Positions 33,088-42,861 are shown, numbered from the stretch's first letter. The stretch is DNA of 64,000 nucleotides from Maridesulfovibrio sp. (GCF_963678865.1 NZ_OY787459.1:958501-1022500); one strand, 5' to 3'. The notes: generated by a model not told the origin, from the letters alone. Made by a program: numbers and translations.

Positions 33088-35472
33088 TCATATCCGATTC
33101 AACAGAGTCTCCGCCTCTGCCCTTTCTGGAAAATAGTCTTTGTTTTTCAAAAGTTTGACAAGTATACCTTTGGCATCATCGTTCTCTCCCTCATGATTAA
33201 TGACCATGGCTTTGTGATACAGTGCCGCTGGAAATCCCGGAAGAATCTGAAGAGCAGAATTCAGCACATGCAATGCCTGCTTATATTCGCCATTCAGGTA
33301 AAGCACAAAACCGAGCGTATCAAGTGCTTCCGGACTCTTGCTGCCGGCAGCCTCACGGGCCAGCTTCAAAGCTTCTGCCATGTATTCGTCATTATCCGAA
33401 AACCTTGTAGCCAAAAGATAGGCAAGGTTATTTTCCGCCAACTGAAATCCGGGATGCTGCTGCAGAAGCTTTGAATAAACCTCACGCGATTTTTCATACT
33501 CCCCGGACTTCTCGTATAAAAGTGCCAAAATAAACTTCGGACCGGGACTTTGGCTGTCTTTCTTTTCCTCTTCCTTGAATTTTGCAATTCCGGCTTGGAG
33601 TTTCTTATCGGCAACATACAAATCACCGATCCGCAGGTAAGGAAGCATCCATTCCGGTGCAAGTGCCACAGCCTTGAAAAAATTGGTTTCAGCTTTTTCA
33701 AAACGTCCCCAGTCTGCGTAAACCCGTCCCAGCAACTCATAGATACGCGGATTATCGGGTAACCTGACCAACAATTTTTCGCAAAATTTTATTGCTCTGG
33801 TATATCTTTTCCGGACGCAGAGAACATCAACCTTCCCCTTAATCGCAGCAAAGGAATCAGGTAAAATCTTCATGGCTTCGTTGTAATGCTTTTCAGCAAG
33901 GGAATACTTGCCTTCAGCACGGGCAAGTTCGGCCATTTTCATCGGCCCCACCGGGGAATCAGGAAACTTTTTTGATAGTTCATAAAAAGTGCGGTTAGCC
34001 AGGCTCCTCTCACCCTTGAGGGCATAGACATCGCCGATAGAGGCCATAATCCCAATGTCGTCAGGACGCTTTTCCCCTAAGCGCTGCAGTTCAAGTATTG
34101 CCTGATGCCAATCCTTGCTGTCGAGATAGGTATTGATCAACAACTCTCTTGCCGGAGCATAGCCGGGCTCAAGAGAAATTGCTTCCTTGAGATTATCAAT
34201 GGCGATACTTGTTTCACCATTAATCAGATGCGCCCGGGCCAGCAATACATATGAGGAAGCACTCTCGGGGTTATCCCTGACCACCTGCCGGAATTCTGAT
34301 ACAGCAAGATGACCGCGCCCCTCAAAAAGGTAAATCCGCCCCCTGAGGTTGTGAGCTTCGGTATCATCAGGGTTGAGTTCAATAATCTTGTCCAGCTGCT
34401 CAAGAGCCTTACCCGGATCATTCATATCCAAAAACATTGTGGTCAACTGCTTGCGGTAAACAACAGGATCGGAGCTCTCGGCACCTTCAGGATCAAGGGC
34501 TACGCCATCCTCAAAAATCTTCACCGCCTCACCCTGCCGCCCCTGCGACATATAAAGACCGGCAAGGGCCGTCCTGATGGGCAGAGAAGTTTGATCTAAG
34601 GTCAAGCCTTCCTTAAGAATATTCTCCATCTCTAAAAATCGTTTCTGAGAATTAAGAATCCTTGAATAAATTACCCTGAACTCCGCTTTATCAGGATGGT
34701 TGCGCACGACCCCGGCCAGCAATTCAGAAGCCTTGCCGACGTTTCCAGATGCAGAATAGAACTCAGCTGCGAAAACATCAGTCCGGGCATCACCTCCCCC
34801 TGCCTCCAAAAGTTTTTCCACATATTTAACGGCGTTGTCATTTTGATTGCTGTTACGATAAAAAGTTACCGTTTTCATCAGCAAGGAAGTGTCATGGGGA
34901 ATACTGCTTATCCCTTCCAGCAGTGCATTCTCTGCCTCGTACATCTTACCCTGACGTGAGTAGACACTATTCAGGGCAAGATACACATCCGGGTTGCCCG
35001 GATCTCCATTCAGGGCAATTTCAAGCATCTTTTCGGCTTCGGATAATTTTTTATTCTCAGCCAGAACGGAAGCAAGTACCAGCCGGGCTTCAATATTTGT
35101 TGAATCCTGATTCAAGGCCTCACGGGCCATGTCCCCGGCATTATCGTATTCATGGGCCAGCAGATAAAGCTTGCTAAGCTCAACCTTGGCATCGACCAAC
35201 ACTGGATCAAGGTCTGCGGCATACTTGAAATTGACAAAAGCTCCCTGAAAATTACTCTTTTCAAGATAAATTCTACCCAGCAATAAACGGCATGGAGCAC
35301 ACTCAGGGTCAAGGGAAAGAGCATTTTTAATCTCAAGACCGGCTTCTGTATTCATCTTTTTACTGTAGTAGTCCAACGCCTTCTGGTAAAAATCATCCCG
35401 TCTTTTTTCACATCCGCCAAACAGACAGACGGTTACAATAATCAGCACCAGCGCAACACTATTCTTTCGCAT
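33088..35472 (-). CDS. PrsT-like TPR-repeat lipoprotein
   Basis: Lipoprotein of 794 residues made of about twenty TPR repeats. The signal peptide ends in the lipobox FGGC (ALVLIIVTVCLFGGCEKRR), giving a lipid-modified Cys near residue 21. The repeats carry the TPR signature, for example YYSKKMNTEAGLEIKNALSL, YLALNSVYSRQGKMYEAENA and YLNGEYKQALHVLNSALQIL. The large TPR lipoprotein next to an exosortase gene resembles PrsT, known from PEP-CTERM/exosortase loci that export extracellular-matrix proteins. Its start is 48 bases from the exosortase stop, so they form one transcript. No PEP-CTERM substrate is seen in this window. Confidence 0.85.
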   Translation of the reverse strand: MRKNSVALVLIIVTVCLFGGCEKRRDDFYQKALDYYSKKMNTEAGLEIKNALSLDPECAPCRLLLGRIYLEKSNFQGAFVNFKYAADLDPVLVDAKVELSKLYLLAHEYDNAGDMAREALNQDSTNIEARLVLASVLAENKKLSEAEKMLEIALNGDPGNPDVYLALNSVYSRQGKMYEAENALLEGISSIPHDTSLLMKTVTFYRNSNQNDNAVKYVEKLLEAGGGDARTDVFAAEFYSASGNVGKASELLAGVVRNHPDKAEFRVIYSRILNSQKRFLEMENILKEGLTLDQTSLPIRTALAGLYMSQGRQGEAVKIFEDGVALDPEGAESSDPVVYRKQLTTMFLDMNDPGKALEQLDKIIELNPDDTEAHNLRGRIYLFEGRGHLAVSEFRQVVRDNPESASSYVLLARAHLINGETSIAIDNLKEAISLEPGYAPARELLINTYLDSKDWHQAILELQRLGEKRPDDIGIMASIGDVYALKGERSLANRTFYELSKKFPDSPVGPMKMAELARAEGKYSLAEKHYNEAMKILPDSFAAIKGKVDVLCVRKRYTRAIKFCEKLLVRLPDNPRIYELLGRVYADWGRFEKAETNFFKAVALAPEWMLPYLRIGDLYVADKKLQAGIAKFKEEEKKDSQSPGPKFILALLYEKSGEYEKSREVYSKLLQQHPGFQLAENNLAYLLATRFSDNDEYMAEALKLAREAAGSKSPEALDTLGFVLYLNGEYKQALHVLNSALQILPGFPAALYHKAMVINHEGENDDAKGILVKLLKNKDYFPERAEAETLLNRI

Positions 35473-35520
35473 TGATTTCCCCGCGTTTGTTGATTCAATA
35501 CAGAAACATTATTCAGGAAG

Positions 35521-36564
35521 CTAAGGCTTAAGCTTTATTGAAAAACTCTTGATAAAATTATCAAAACTAACGCGCTCAGGAACAAACAGCGCTGAATGCA
35601 AATACATATTTCCGGCAAAATACAAGCTCAAAACACAAGCCATGATGAAAATATGCAAAGATCTTCCAACTGGATTCCCATAATATCCAGGCCGTGAGTT
35701 GGCGCGCTGTTCAGGCTTTCGACCGCCGACCAGATTCAGCAGCAGACTGCATGCGGCCATCAGGCCGATTGAAAGCAAATAAATAACTATGCCCGAAGCA
35801 TCGTGGAAAAAATTTTCCGCCGTTTCCACTGAAACATTACGGGCCAGATAACCGACAATGGCAATACGCAACGCGTTGGTAAAAATCGCAGTTGGCACAG
35901 TTGAAAGGAGAACCAGTATCCTCTGCCATGTTCGGGTATTAAACCAGCAGCCCATCAGTATCCCGAGCAGAACAGTCGGAAAAACATAACGCAGCCCGCT
36001 GCAGGCATCCACAACATGTAGTTGGATCAACCCGAGATCAATAACATTGCCCTCTCTGAATACCGGAATATCAATGAACTGCATTATGCGAACGGAAATA
36101 TCTGATGAGATAAGGCGTAATTTAAAAGTCAAAATACGGTTGATAAACAGCGGCGGCGGAACAGCAAAAGCCAGCACTAGAAGCGGAAAGAAAAAAGCTT
36201 TCATGGAACGCCAGCCGTAGATAAAAAGAACCAACGCCACAAAGCAAAGCCACATGGATACAAAAACAAGAGCATCAACAGCCGAGGCTTTGCCCATGAA
36301 AAAAAAGATTCCGGTCAGCAGCAGGACGACATAAGCCGATCCGGTTGACGGGGTTATTACTTTCGGCAACAAATCCCTCCTCTGCCACGCCAGGAGAAGG
36401 GCAAGGGGAACTACCAGCCAGCAATAGGAAGAATCACCGGTATTCCACCGTCTCACCAGGGGCATAAAGGAATCCCAATAGAGCACAATCCATGCTGCCA
36501 CAACCGAAACAAAAGAAAAAAAAGCTGCCACGTATAACACTCCCCGAAGCAATAATTCCCGCAA
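35521..36564 (-). CDS. Exosortase, EpsI domain apparently missing
   Basis: Integral membrane exosortase of 347 residues, a cysteine transpeptidase-like enzyme that processes proteins with PEP-CTERM-type tails. All three catalytic residues are present: Cys188 in VVDACSGLRYVFP, Arg233 in TNALRIAIVGYL and His254 in FHDASGIVIYL. About eight to nine membrane helices are visible. Some exosortases continue into a periplasmic EpsI (DUF3485) domain. Here the chain stops about 20 residues after a last helix, at VPERVSFDNFIKSF, which looks like the first strand of EpsI. The start is uncertain: TTG at 36564 has no ribosome site, whereas GTG at 36531 has GGGGAG 8 bases upstream. Confidence 0.88.
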   Translation of the reverse strand: MRELLLRGVLYVAAFFSFVSVVAAWIVLYWDSFMPLVRRWNTGDSSYCWLVVPLALLLAWQRRDLLPKVITPSTGSAYVVLLLTGIFFFMGKASAVDALVFVSMWLCFVALVLFIYGWRSMKAFFFPLLVLAFAVPPPLFINRILTFKLRLISSDISVRIMQFIDIPVFREGNVIDLGLIQLHVVDACSGLRYVFPTVLLGILMGCWFNTRTWQRILVLLSTVPTAIFTNALRIAIVGYLARNVSVETAENFFHDASGIVIYLLSIGLMAACSLLLNLVGGRKPEQRANSRPGYYGNPVGRSLHIFIMACVLSLYFAGNMYLHSALFVPERVSFDNFIKSFSIKLKP

Positions 36565-36957
36565 ATAAAAACAGCGGAACGAACTAACGAGTAACAGAAA
36601 AACGCCTGATCAGAAACATCAAACCTGCTGGAATAAAAAACTTAGTGCAATGAGCCCCGGTTCTGCCGGGGGGAGGGACTGCATTAACAACAACCGCATT
36701 ATCGCGCCCAATCTAAAGTCTGCGTATCTTATTATAAAACAACAAACTCAGTGTAATTTTTCCAGATAAACGACCGCAAACTTTCAAATTTGAACTGCAA
36801 AAACAGGTGCAAAGCCACCCCCGCAACAATTCTTCTGAACATTGTAACATTGCAGTAACAACGTAGTCTGAATTGAGAGTAATTCTTGCGCACCGTAATG
36901 ATTCAAAGACCATAATACGGATAAATTGAATACTGTTACCTGTCGGGGACACTAATT
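36565..36957. other. Intergenic region, divergent promoters
   Basis: This 393-base gap lies between divergent genes. One small GC hairpin (CCCCGG-TTCTG-CCGGGG, 36655-36671) is present, and nothing else is identifiable. The plus-strand gene at 36958 has GGGGA 8 bases upstream. Confidence 0.5.
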
Positions 36958-39228
36958 ATGCTGCAATTATTGAAAAAAAAAGCTTCCAGTTTCGCTGAAT
37001 CACACCAAGACAAGCTAAATATCTTCGAGGGACCGGGAATCGGCAGCCTCATCCAGAATGTAGGCCTGCTTAATATATTATACTTTGCAATTCAGGACTT
37101 TCCCACCCTCTCAGCCATGTACGGTCCGGAATGGGCGGAACAACTCGAGGCTGAAATACGGTCAGCTATTCAAGAAGAAGGTAAAAAACTTCTGAAGCAT
37201 GATGATTTTCATATCTTCTCATTTAATGCCGGAGAATTTTTCCTTCTGGATCCAACCGAAACCATAAGCAATTTTTCGTTGCAGGAACTGGCATATCAAT
37301 TAAAAGTCAAGATTGAAAACCGCATCAAAAGCGACCAGATAAGCCGAACCGGAAATAGCATAACCATTAATAGCGGCCATTCCTCATTTAAAGCTGAACA
37401 TTCAAATGACAAACTGTGGTCCAATTTTCTTTCAGCCATTGGTACAGCACGCCTTGAGGCACAAAAAAACGTCGATATTTCAAAACTTGAATTAAGCAAC
37501 GAATTTAACGACATTATCATCGGTTCAAATGTCCGCAGCCACTACCAGCCAATTGTAAATTTAAACGATAAATCAATACACGGTTGGGAAGCGCTGGCAA
37601 GAGGTCCGCAAAAATCTCCCTTCCGTTCACCGCTGACTCTTTTTGATATGGCGGAAAAACTGGGGAAATTGTTCCAGCTGGAAAAACTCTGCCGCGAAGC
37701 CGCAATCAGGGCTTTCGGTAACCACAGCCCCCAGCATAAACTCTTCCTGAATATTCACCCCAGAACAATTGTCGACCCCAACTTCACCACCGGGGAGACC
37801 AAACGCCTCTTGGATAAATGGGGCCTGAAACCCGGCAACATCGTTTTTGAGATTACAGAAAGACATAGCGTGAAAGACTTTAAAACCTTCCGCAAAACCT
37901 TGGACCATTACCGCAATCAGGGATATCTCGTTGCCATTGACGATGCGGGAACCGGCTATTCCGGCCTTACTTCCATTGCCGAAATCAAGCCGGACTACAT
38001 CAAACTGGACAAGTCATTTGTCGACAACATTGAAACCAATCAGGTCAACCGGGCCTTGATCGACACCTTCACAGATTTTGCCGAAAAAATCGGCGGCAAG
38101 CTGATCGTGGAAGGCATTGAAACTCAAGAACAGGCCATTACGGTCACCGACATGGGCGTCCATCTGGGACAGGGATTTTTCTTTGCCAAACCGCAACAGG
38201 AAAAACCGCAACTCAGTGAAAAAGCACTGACCCTGCGCCGGACATCGGACAGACTTTCAAACGTAACCACCTATGGCATCCCGGTAAAAAATCTGGTCAA
38301 CAAAGTTGAATTTGTGGAATCAGACACTCCGGTACCCATGGTTCAGCAGCTGTTTAAAGAATCCAATGCCAGAAACAGCATTGTGGTTATCAAAAATAAT
38401 TATCCTTGCGGACTGGTCATGGAATACAACCTCAACAAACACCTTTCCGGCAAGTACGGGGTAGCCCTCTACTCCAACAAGCCGATATCCTCGGTGATGG
38501 ATGACGGCCCTCTCATTGTGGATCTCGAAACCACGGTAGAAAAAGTATCCCAGCAGGCCATGGCCCGGTCCAGAAAGAAAGCATATGATGATGTTATCGT
38601 TACACGGAAAAGCCAGCTCATGGGTACGGTTTCAGTGCAGCGTCTGCTGGACACACTGGCCCACGTTCAGGTTGAAATGGCCAAAGGAACCAACCCCCTC
38701 AGCGGATTGCCCGGCAACCTTGACATTGAAAAAGAGATTGGACGCCGTATGAAGGCAAGCGAGAGATACAGCATTATCTACGCAGATCTCGACAACTTCA
38801 AAGTCTATAACGACACTTACGGATTTAAAAACGGAGACAAGATCATTCTCCAGATCAGCAAAATTATCTCATGGGCAACCAAAAAACATGGAACAAATGG
38901 AGATTTTGTGGGACACATAGGCGGAGACGATTTCGTAATGGTTACCAACACCACAAAAGCTGAACGCATATGCAAATCAGTAACCCGCATTTTTAAAAGA
39001 CTGGTCAAACAGAACTACAATGAACACGATGCCGGAAACGGCTGGATGGAAGGAAAAGGTCGTGATGGACATGTCTCCAGATTCCCGCTCGTATCAGTTT
39101 CGCTGGCAATCCTCGACTGCGAACCGGACCAGAATCTCATGGAGATCGGCGAACAGGCCGCATCGCTGAAAAAATGGGCTAAATCCATAGAAGGAAACTG
39201 CTGGGTACGGGAAAGAAGACGGAGATAG
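36958..39228 (+). CDS. EAL-CBS-GGDEF cyclic di-GMP protein
   Basis: Cytoplasmic protein of 756 residues with four parts. Residues of about 30-180 look like a degenerate GGDEF domain (YGPEWAEQLEAEIRS, then NAGEF in FSFNAGEFFLL). Residues of about 190-430 form an EAL phosphodiesterase with intact GWEALARG, LFLNIHP, FEITER, IDDAGTGYSG, KLDKS and LIVEGIE. A CBS pair follows (SIVVIKNNYPCGLVMEYNL and DVIVTRKSQLMGTVSVQRLL). Residues of about 585-750 are a GGDEF domain with YADLDNFKVYNDTYG and the signature GGDDF. The Glu-to-Asp change in GGDDF may lower cyclase activity. CBS domains suggest control by adenine nucleotides. It is the likely c-di-GMP phosphodiesterase controlling the neighbouring exosortase/matrix locus, although this is inference. 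Confidence 0.9.
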   Translation: MLQLLKKKASSFAESHQDKLNIFEGPGIGSLIQNVGLLNILYFAIQDFPTLSAMYGPEWAEQLEAEIRSAIQEEGKKLLKHDDFHIFSFNAGEFFLLDPTETISNFSLQELAYQLKVKIENRIKSDQISRTGNSITINSGHSSFKAEHSNDKLWSNFLSAIGTARLEAQKNVDISKLELSNEFNDIIIGSNVRSHYQPIVNLNDKSIHGWEALARGPQKSPFRSPLTLFDMAEKLGKLFQLEKLCREAAIRAFGNHSPQHKLFLNIHPRTIVDPNFTTGETKRLLDKWGLKPGNIVFEITERHSVKDFKTFRKTLDHYRNQGYLVAIDDAGTGYSGLTSIAEIKPDYIKLDKSFVDNIETNQVNRALIDTFTDFAEKIGGKLIVEGIETQEQAITVTDMGVHLGQGFFFAKPQQEKPQLSEKALTLRRTSDRLSNVTTYGIPVKNLVNKVEFVESDTPVPMVQQLFKESNARNSIVVIKNNYPCGLVMEYNLNKHLSGKYGVALYSNKPISSVMDDGPLIVDLETTVEKVSQQAMARSRKKAYDDVIVTRKSQLMGTVSVQRLLDTLAHVQVEMAKGTNPLSGLPGNLDIEKEIGRRMKASERYSIIYADLDNFKVYNDTYGFKNGDKIILQISKIISWATKKHGTNGDFVGHIGGDDFVMVTNTTKAERICKSVTRIFKRLVKQNYNEHDAGNGWMEGKGRDGHVSRFPLVSVSLAILDCEPDQNLMEIGEQAASLKKWAKSIEGNCWVRERRRR

Positions 39229-39286
39229 AATTTAAGACACTCTCCGACATTCAGCTATAAAAATTGAGCATCAGGCGGCAACATGA

Positions 39287-41479
39287 TCACAATAAATTCT
39301 CATCGAAAATCTGCTTAATGCGATAGCGCAGGTTGGTAAATCGTTTACCTGCGGTCACGTTATTCAGTCCTATTGAAAAAGCCCGCTTGCTACCGATAAG
39401 AACAGCCAGTTTGCGGGCCCTTGTAAGCCCGGTATAAAGCAGATTGCGCTGCAACAACAAATAATGCTGGGAAACAATCGGCATGACCACTGCCGGATAT
39501 TCGCTGCCCTGTGATTTATGCACGCTGACCGCATATGCAAGGGTCAACTCATCCAGCTCTGAAAGCTCATAGTGGACAATATTGCCATCAAATTCGGCTG
39601 TGAGTTCATTTTCCTCGGAATTAATATACATGACCCGGCCAAGATCACCGTTAAAAACTTCTTTTTCGTAGTTGTTGCGTAACTGTAAAATACGGTCACC
39701 TACTCGATATTCCACAAAACCGCGTTTCAACCCTTTTCCGTTTCCGGGATTAAGGCGCTCCTGCAGCAATGCGTTCAGCTTCTGGGTACCCACATCGCCC
39801 TTATGCATAGGGGTCAGCACCTGTACATCGGTCATTGGATCAAGGCCGTAACGCTCTGGAATCCTCTCGCAGACAGTCTGGGCTATCATTTCCTGCACCT
39901 TCTGCGGAGATTCCTGCGGAATCCAGAAAAAATCGGCCTCCGGTGCTTCTGCCGGATGCCCTAAAGGAAACTCACCGTCATTAATACGGTGAGCATTGAC
40001 TACGATATAGCTTTCCTGTGCCTGCCGGAAAATATGATTCAGTACGGCACTCGGCACCTGTCCGCTCTGCAAAAGATCAGAAAGCACGTTCCCCGGACCG
40101 ACAGATGGGAGCTGGTTCACATCACCCACAAAGATAACCCGGCAGGTTAAAGGAACCGCCCGCAGCACAGCAAGGCAAAGCTGGGCATCAAGCATGGAAG
40201 CTTCATCCACAACCAGCACATCAGCCTTGAGCTTCTGGTCCTCATTGTAATAAAATCCGCCGTCTTCCGGGGTAAACTGCAACATACGGTGGATGGTGGA
40301 GGCCTGACGCCCGGTTGCCTCGGAAAGCCGCTTGGCAGCGCGTCCGGTGGGAGCAGCAAGCTTGATTTTAAGCCCCAGCTCTTTCAAGGTCATAACCACG
40401 GCACGGGTGATGGTGGTCTTACCTGTACCCGGCCCCCCCGTGATGATAAAAAATTTATTTACACACGCCTCCAAGACAGCCTCACGCTGTTCATCTGAAA
40501 GCTCGAAACCAAGCTCCGCTTCAACTTCCGGTAGGGCTTTCTCCACCTTTTCCCGGCTGACCGGTGACGGATGGCTGACCAACCCATGCAGCCTTTTGCA
40601 GATCTCCCGCTCAAAACGGTAAAAATGCATCAGGAAAACAGCCTCGTCGATGTCCTGCTCCGGCAGGTTTTCCACCCGGACCCGTTTGCGTTCTTCAAGG
40701 GAAAGGATGCCCTCACTGATCAGCTCCAGATCAACCCCGCCGAGCATCTTGGCAACATCCTCGATGAGCTTGGCTTTCGGGGAAAACATATGTCCGCCCC
40801 GCTCACTCATAGAAAACAATGAATAAATAATGGCCGCTTCAATACGTTGCGGAGAATCCGGCGCGAAACCGAGTTTCAATGCCATTGTGTCAGCTGTTTT
40901 AAAACCGATACCCCGGATCTCATAAGCCAGCTCGTAAGGATTTTCACTTATCCTGCTGACAGATTGCGCACCATAAAGATTAAAAATTTTGGCAGCGTAA
41001 GTGGGAGGAACATCATGTGTGTGCAGGAAAAGGATAAGATTCTTTATCTCGCGCTGGGATGACCACGACTCTTTGATATCTTCAAGCTTCTTCTTGGAAA
41101 TACCTTTGATCTTGAGCAGTTTTTCCGGTTCATCGTCAAGAATATCCAGCACGTCAATGCCGAAAGTCTTAACCATATCAGTAGCAATAGCTTCGCCGAT
41201 GCCCTTAATGGAAGATGATTTCAAAAACCGGATAACTCCGGCCTCGGTCGCAGGCCGGACCCTTTCATAAAAATCGGCCTCAAACTGACGGCCGAACTTT
41301 GGATGCTGTTTCCAGCGCCCGTGGAGTTCTACCGATTCTCCGGGTGTAAGAGAGCCCAGAACTCCCACAACCGTAATCTGCGAAGGCTCGTCCTTGGATG
41401 AGACACGGGCTACAATATAGCCGTTCTCTTCATTGTGATAAACAACTGTCCGGACTTCACCAGTAAGCGTATCTGACAT
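39287..41479 (-). CDS. recD2: RecD2-type ATP-dependent helicase
   Basis: RecD2 helicase of 730 residues, a 5'-3' DNA helicase not associated with RecBC. The N-terminal part includes OB-like and helix-hairpin-helix regions (VIRFLKSSSIKGIGEAIATD, LKIKGISKKKLEDIKES). The helicase core carries Walker A GGPGTGKTT, the DEAS box (VVDEASMLDA), IFVGDVNQLPSVGPG, and motif VI (HKSQGSEYPAV with LLYTGLTRARK). The ATG at 41479 has GAAGG at short spacing, provided by repeat unit U2. It is followed by a long spacer and the convergent EAL-CBS-GGDEF gene, and is possibly monocistronic. Confidence 0.94.
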   Translation of the reverse strand: MSDTLTGEVRTVVYHNEENGYIVARVSSKDEPSQITVVGVLGSLTPGESVELHGRWKQHPKFGRQFEADFYERVRPATEAGVIRFLKSSSIKGIGEAIATDMVKTFGIDVLDILDDEPEKLLKIKGISKKKLEDIKESWSSQREIKNLILFLHTHDVPPTYAAKIFNLYGAQSVSRISENPYELAYEIRGIGFKTADTMALKLGFAPDSPQRIEAAIIYSLFSMSERGGHMFSPKAKLIEDVAKMLGGVDLELISEGILSLEERKRVRVENLPEQDIDEAVFLMHFYRFEREICKRLHGLVSHPSPVSREKVEKALPEVEAELGFELSDEQREAVLEACVNKFFIITGGPGTGKTTITRAVVMTLKELGLKIKLAAPTGRAAKRLSEATGRQASTIHRMLQFTPEDGGFYYNEDQKLKADVLVVDEASMLDAQLCLAVLRAVPLTCRVIFVGDVNQLPSVGPGNVLSDLLQSGQVPSAVLNHIFRQAQESYIVVNAHRINDGEFPLGHPAEAPEADFFWIPQESPQKVQEMIAQTVCERIPERYGLDPMTDVQVLTPMHKGDVGTQKLNALLQERLNPGNGKGLKRGFVEYRVGDRILQLRNNYEKEVFNGDLGRVMYINSEENELTAEFDGNIVHYELSELDELTLAYAVSVHKSQGSEYPAVVMPIVSQHYLLLQRNLLYTGLTRARKLAVLIGSKRAFSIGLNNVTAGKRFTNLRYRIKQIFDENLL

Positions 41480-41612
41480 TTTGCCTTCGGCGACCCTGCG
41501 GGGCTTCATTTTGATGCGCTACGCGCTATTTGATTAAATTATTTTGCCTCCGGCGGCTTAAACCCTTTTCCAAAAGGATTTAAGAATCCCAAAACGTTTT
41601 GATAGTTTTGAT
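41480..41612. repeat. Modular intergenic repeat, unit U2
   Basis: Contains GCCTTCGGCGACCCTGC next to the recD2 start, then GATGCGCTACGCGC, GCCTCCGGCGGCTTAAACC, a stem-loop CCTTTTCCAAAAGG and AAGAATCCCAAAACGTTTTGATAG. It shares GATGCGCTACGCG and the spacer with U1, and the first module with U5 and U7. The end module supplies the recD2 ribosome site. Confidence 0.8.
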
Positions 41613-41650
41613 CTACTGGAATTCAGGAAGGCATACCTTGTTATACTCAA

Positions 41651-42256
41651 CTACAACTTCTGGCGATATTCCAATGACTGCCGGAGAGTTTCTTTATCTG
41701 TATACTTAACTTCCGATCCGATGGGGATGCCCTGCGCAAGACGGGAAAGCTCGATTCCGGGAAATTTATTTTCAACCATATTTTTAATATAGGAAGCAGT
41801 GGCTTCAGCGTCTACAGTGGCACCCAGTGCAAGAATAAGTTCCTTGACCTCTCCCTTTGCAAGGCGCTCCTCAAGTTTCTGGAACTCCAACTGCTGCGGA
41901 GTCACCCCGTCAAGCGGAGAAAGCAGGCCGCCAAGCACGAGGTAGTAACCTCGGTACAGTCCCATCTCCTCAATTGCCAGCAAGGAATCCCATTCCGAAA
42001 CAAGACAGAGCTTATCGTGCTCCCGCTTGGGATCGGAACAGATCTTACAGGGGCAGGTATCGGTAATGCTTGCGCACTGCTCACAGATGCAAAGCTTCTC
42101 ACGCAGATCAATCACGCTCTGCCCGATGCCCGTAACTTTCTCTCTGGGCATCTTCAACATAGTCAACGCAATACGAAGTGCGGATTTGGGACCAAGACCG
42201 GGAAGTTTCGCCAATTCCTGCGCGACTACCCTTAACGGCTCAGGTAAATTTTCCAT
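41651..42256 (-). CDS. recR: Recombination protein RecR
   Basis: RecR of 201 residues, the usual length. It acts with RecO/RecF at gaps and in recombinational repair. The N-terminal helix-hairpin-helix is LPGLGPKSALRIALTML; the zinc finger is CEQCASITDTCPCKICSD; the Toprim domain includes LCLVSEWDSLLAIE and GGLLSPLDGVTP. GGAGG stands 7 bases upstream of the ATG within repeat unit U3, so the repeat supplies the ribosome site. The order dnaX-ybaB-recR is the classic conserved operon, here interrupted by a composite repeat between ybaB and recR. Confidence 0.96.
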   Translation of the reverse strand: MENLPEPLRVVAQELAKLPGLGPKSALRIALTMLKMPREKVTGIGQSVIDLREKLCICEQCASITDTCPCKICSDPKREHDKLCLVSEWDSLLAIEEMGLYRGYYLVLGGLLSPLDGVTPQQLEFQKLEERLAKGEVKELILALGATVDAEATASYIKNMVENKFPGIELSRLAQGIPIGSEVKYTDKETLRQSLEYRQKL

Positions 42257-42260
42257 TTAG

Positions 42261-42345
42261 AAGCCTCCGGCGGCTCTCCGAGGGTCAAAAAAACCTTTTA
42301 CAAAAAGGTTCTCTGGACTCTCCTAAAACTTTTAGTAAGCTTCGC
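42261..42345. repeat. Modular intergenic repeat, unit U3
   Basis: Abuts recR. Order: AAGCCTCCGGCGGC, CTCTCCGAGGG, stem-loop AACCTTTTACAAAAAGGTT, then AAAACTTTTAGTAAGCTTCGC. With U4 it forms a composite element with inverted ends between recR and ybaB. Confidence 0.8.
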
Positions 42346-42448
42346 ATCTGTTAACAACAGAACCGTCTAAGCTCAAAAATCGTTCCACATAAAATATCAC
42401 TATGGGGAAAAATATTTACAAAAAAACACCCCAAAAACCAGCTCTCCC

Positions 42449-42542
42449 GGCGACGAAGCCCTATCAAAAAATTTTGAAAGGATGGGGTCTGGGGAAGGGA
42501 AACTTTTGGAAAAGTTTCCCTTCCCCTGCCGCCGGAGGCATC
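42449..42542. repeat. Modular intergenic repeat, unit U4 with 17-bp stem
   Basis: Inverse orientation to U3: GGCGACGAAGCCCTATCAA, GATGGGGTCT, the 17-base perfect stem from GGGGAAGGGAAACTTTT to AAAAGTTTCCCTTCCCC (42491-42526), then TGCCGCCGGAGGCATC. It ends just before the ybaB stop, so the hairpin also lies at the 3' end of the ybaB message. Confidence 0.82.
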
Positions 42543-42549
42543 AAATAAT

Positions 42550-42861
42550 TTAGAACATGCCGGGAATGTTCATACCACCAGTAATGGCAGACATTTCTGA
42601 TTCCATCATGGCTTTTGCTTTTTTGTTGGCATCGTTGACTGCAGCAAGTACGAGATCCTGAATCATTTCAACATCACCGGACTCAACGATAGTGGGGTCA
42701 ATTTTGATTTCAAGCACTTCAGAAGAGCCATTAACTTTCACGTTGACCATTCCGCCACCGGCAGAGCTTTCCACTTCACGGGTCTTGAGATCATCCTGCA
42801 GAGCGGTCATTTTGCGCTGCATAATCTGAGCCTGACGTACGAGATCGTTCATACCTTTCAT
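42550..42861 (-). CDS. ybaB: YbaB/EbfC nucleoid-associated protein
   Basis: YbaB/EbfC-family DNA-binding protein of 103 residues, the usual size. Features: MNDLVRQAQIMQRKMTALQ, the GGGMVNVKVNGSSEVLEIKI strand region and NDANKKAKAMMESEMSAITG helix. It binds DNA as a tweezer-like dimer and is nearly always encoded with dnaX and recR, as here. The product ends in a Gly/Met-rich tail (GGMNIPGMF), common for the family. Confidence 0.95.
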   Translation of the reverse strand: MKGMNDLVRQAQIMQRKMTALQDDLKTREVESSAGGGMVNVKVNGSSEVLEIKIDPTIVESGDVEMIQDLVLAAVNDANKKAKAMMESEMSAITGGMNIPGMF

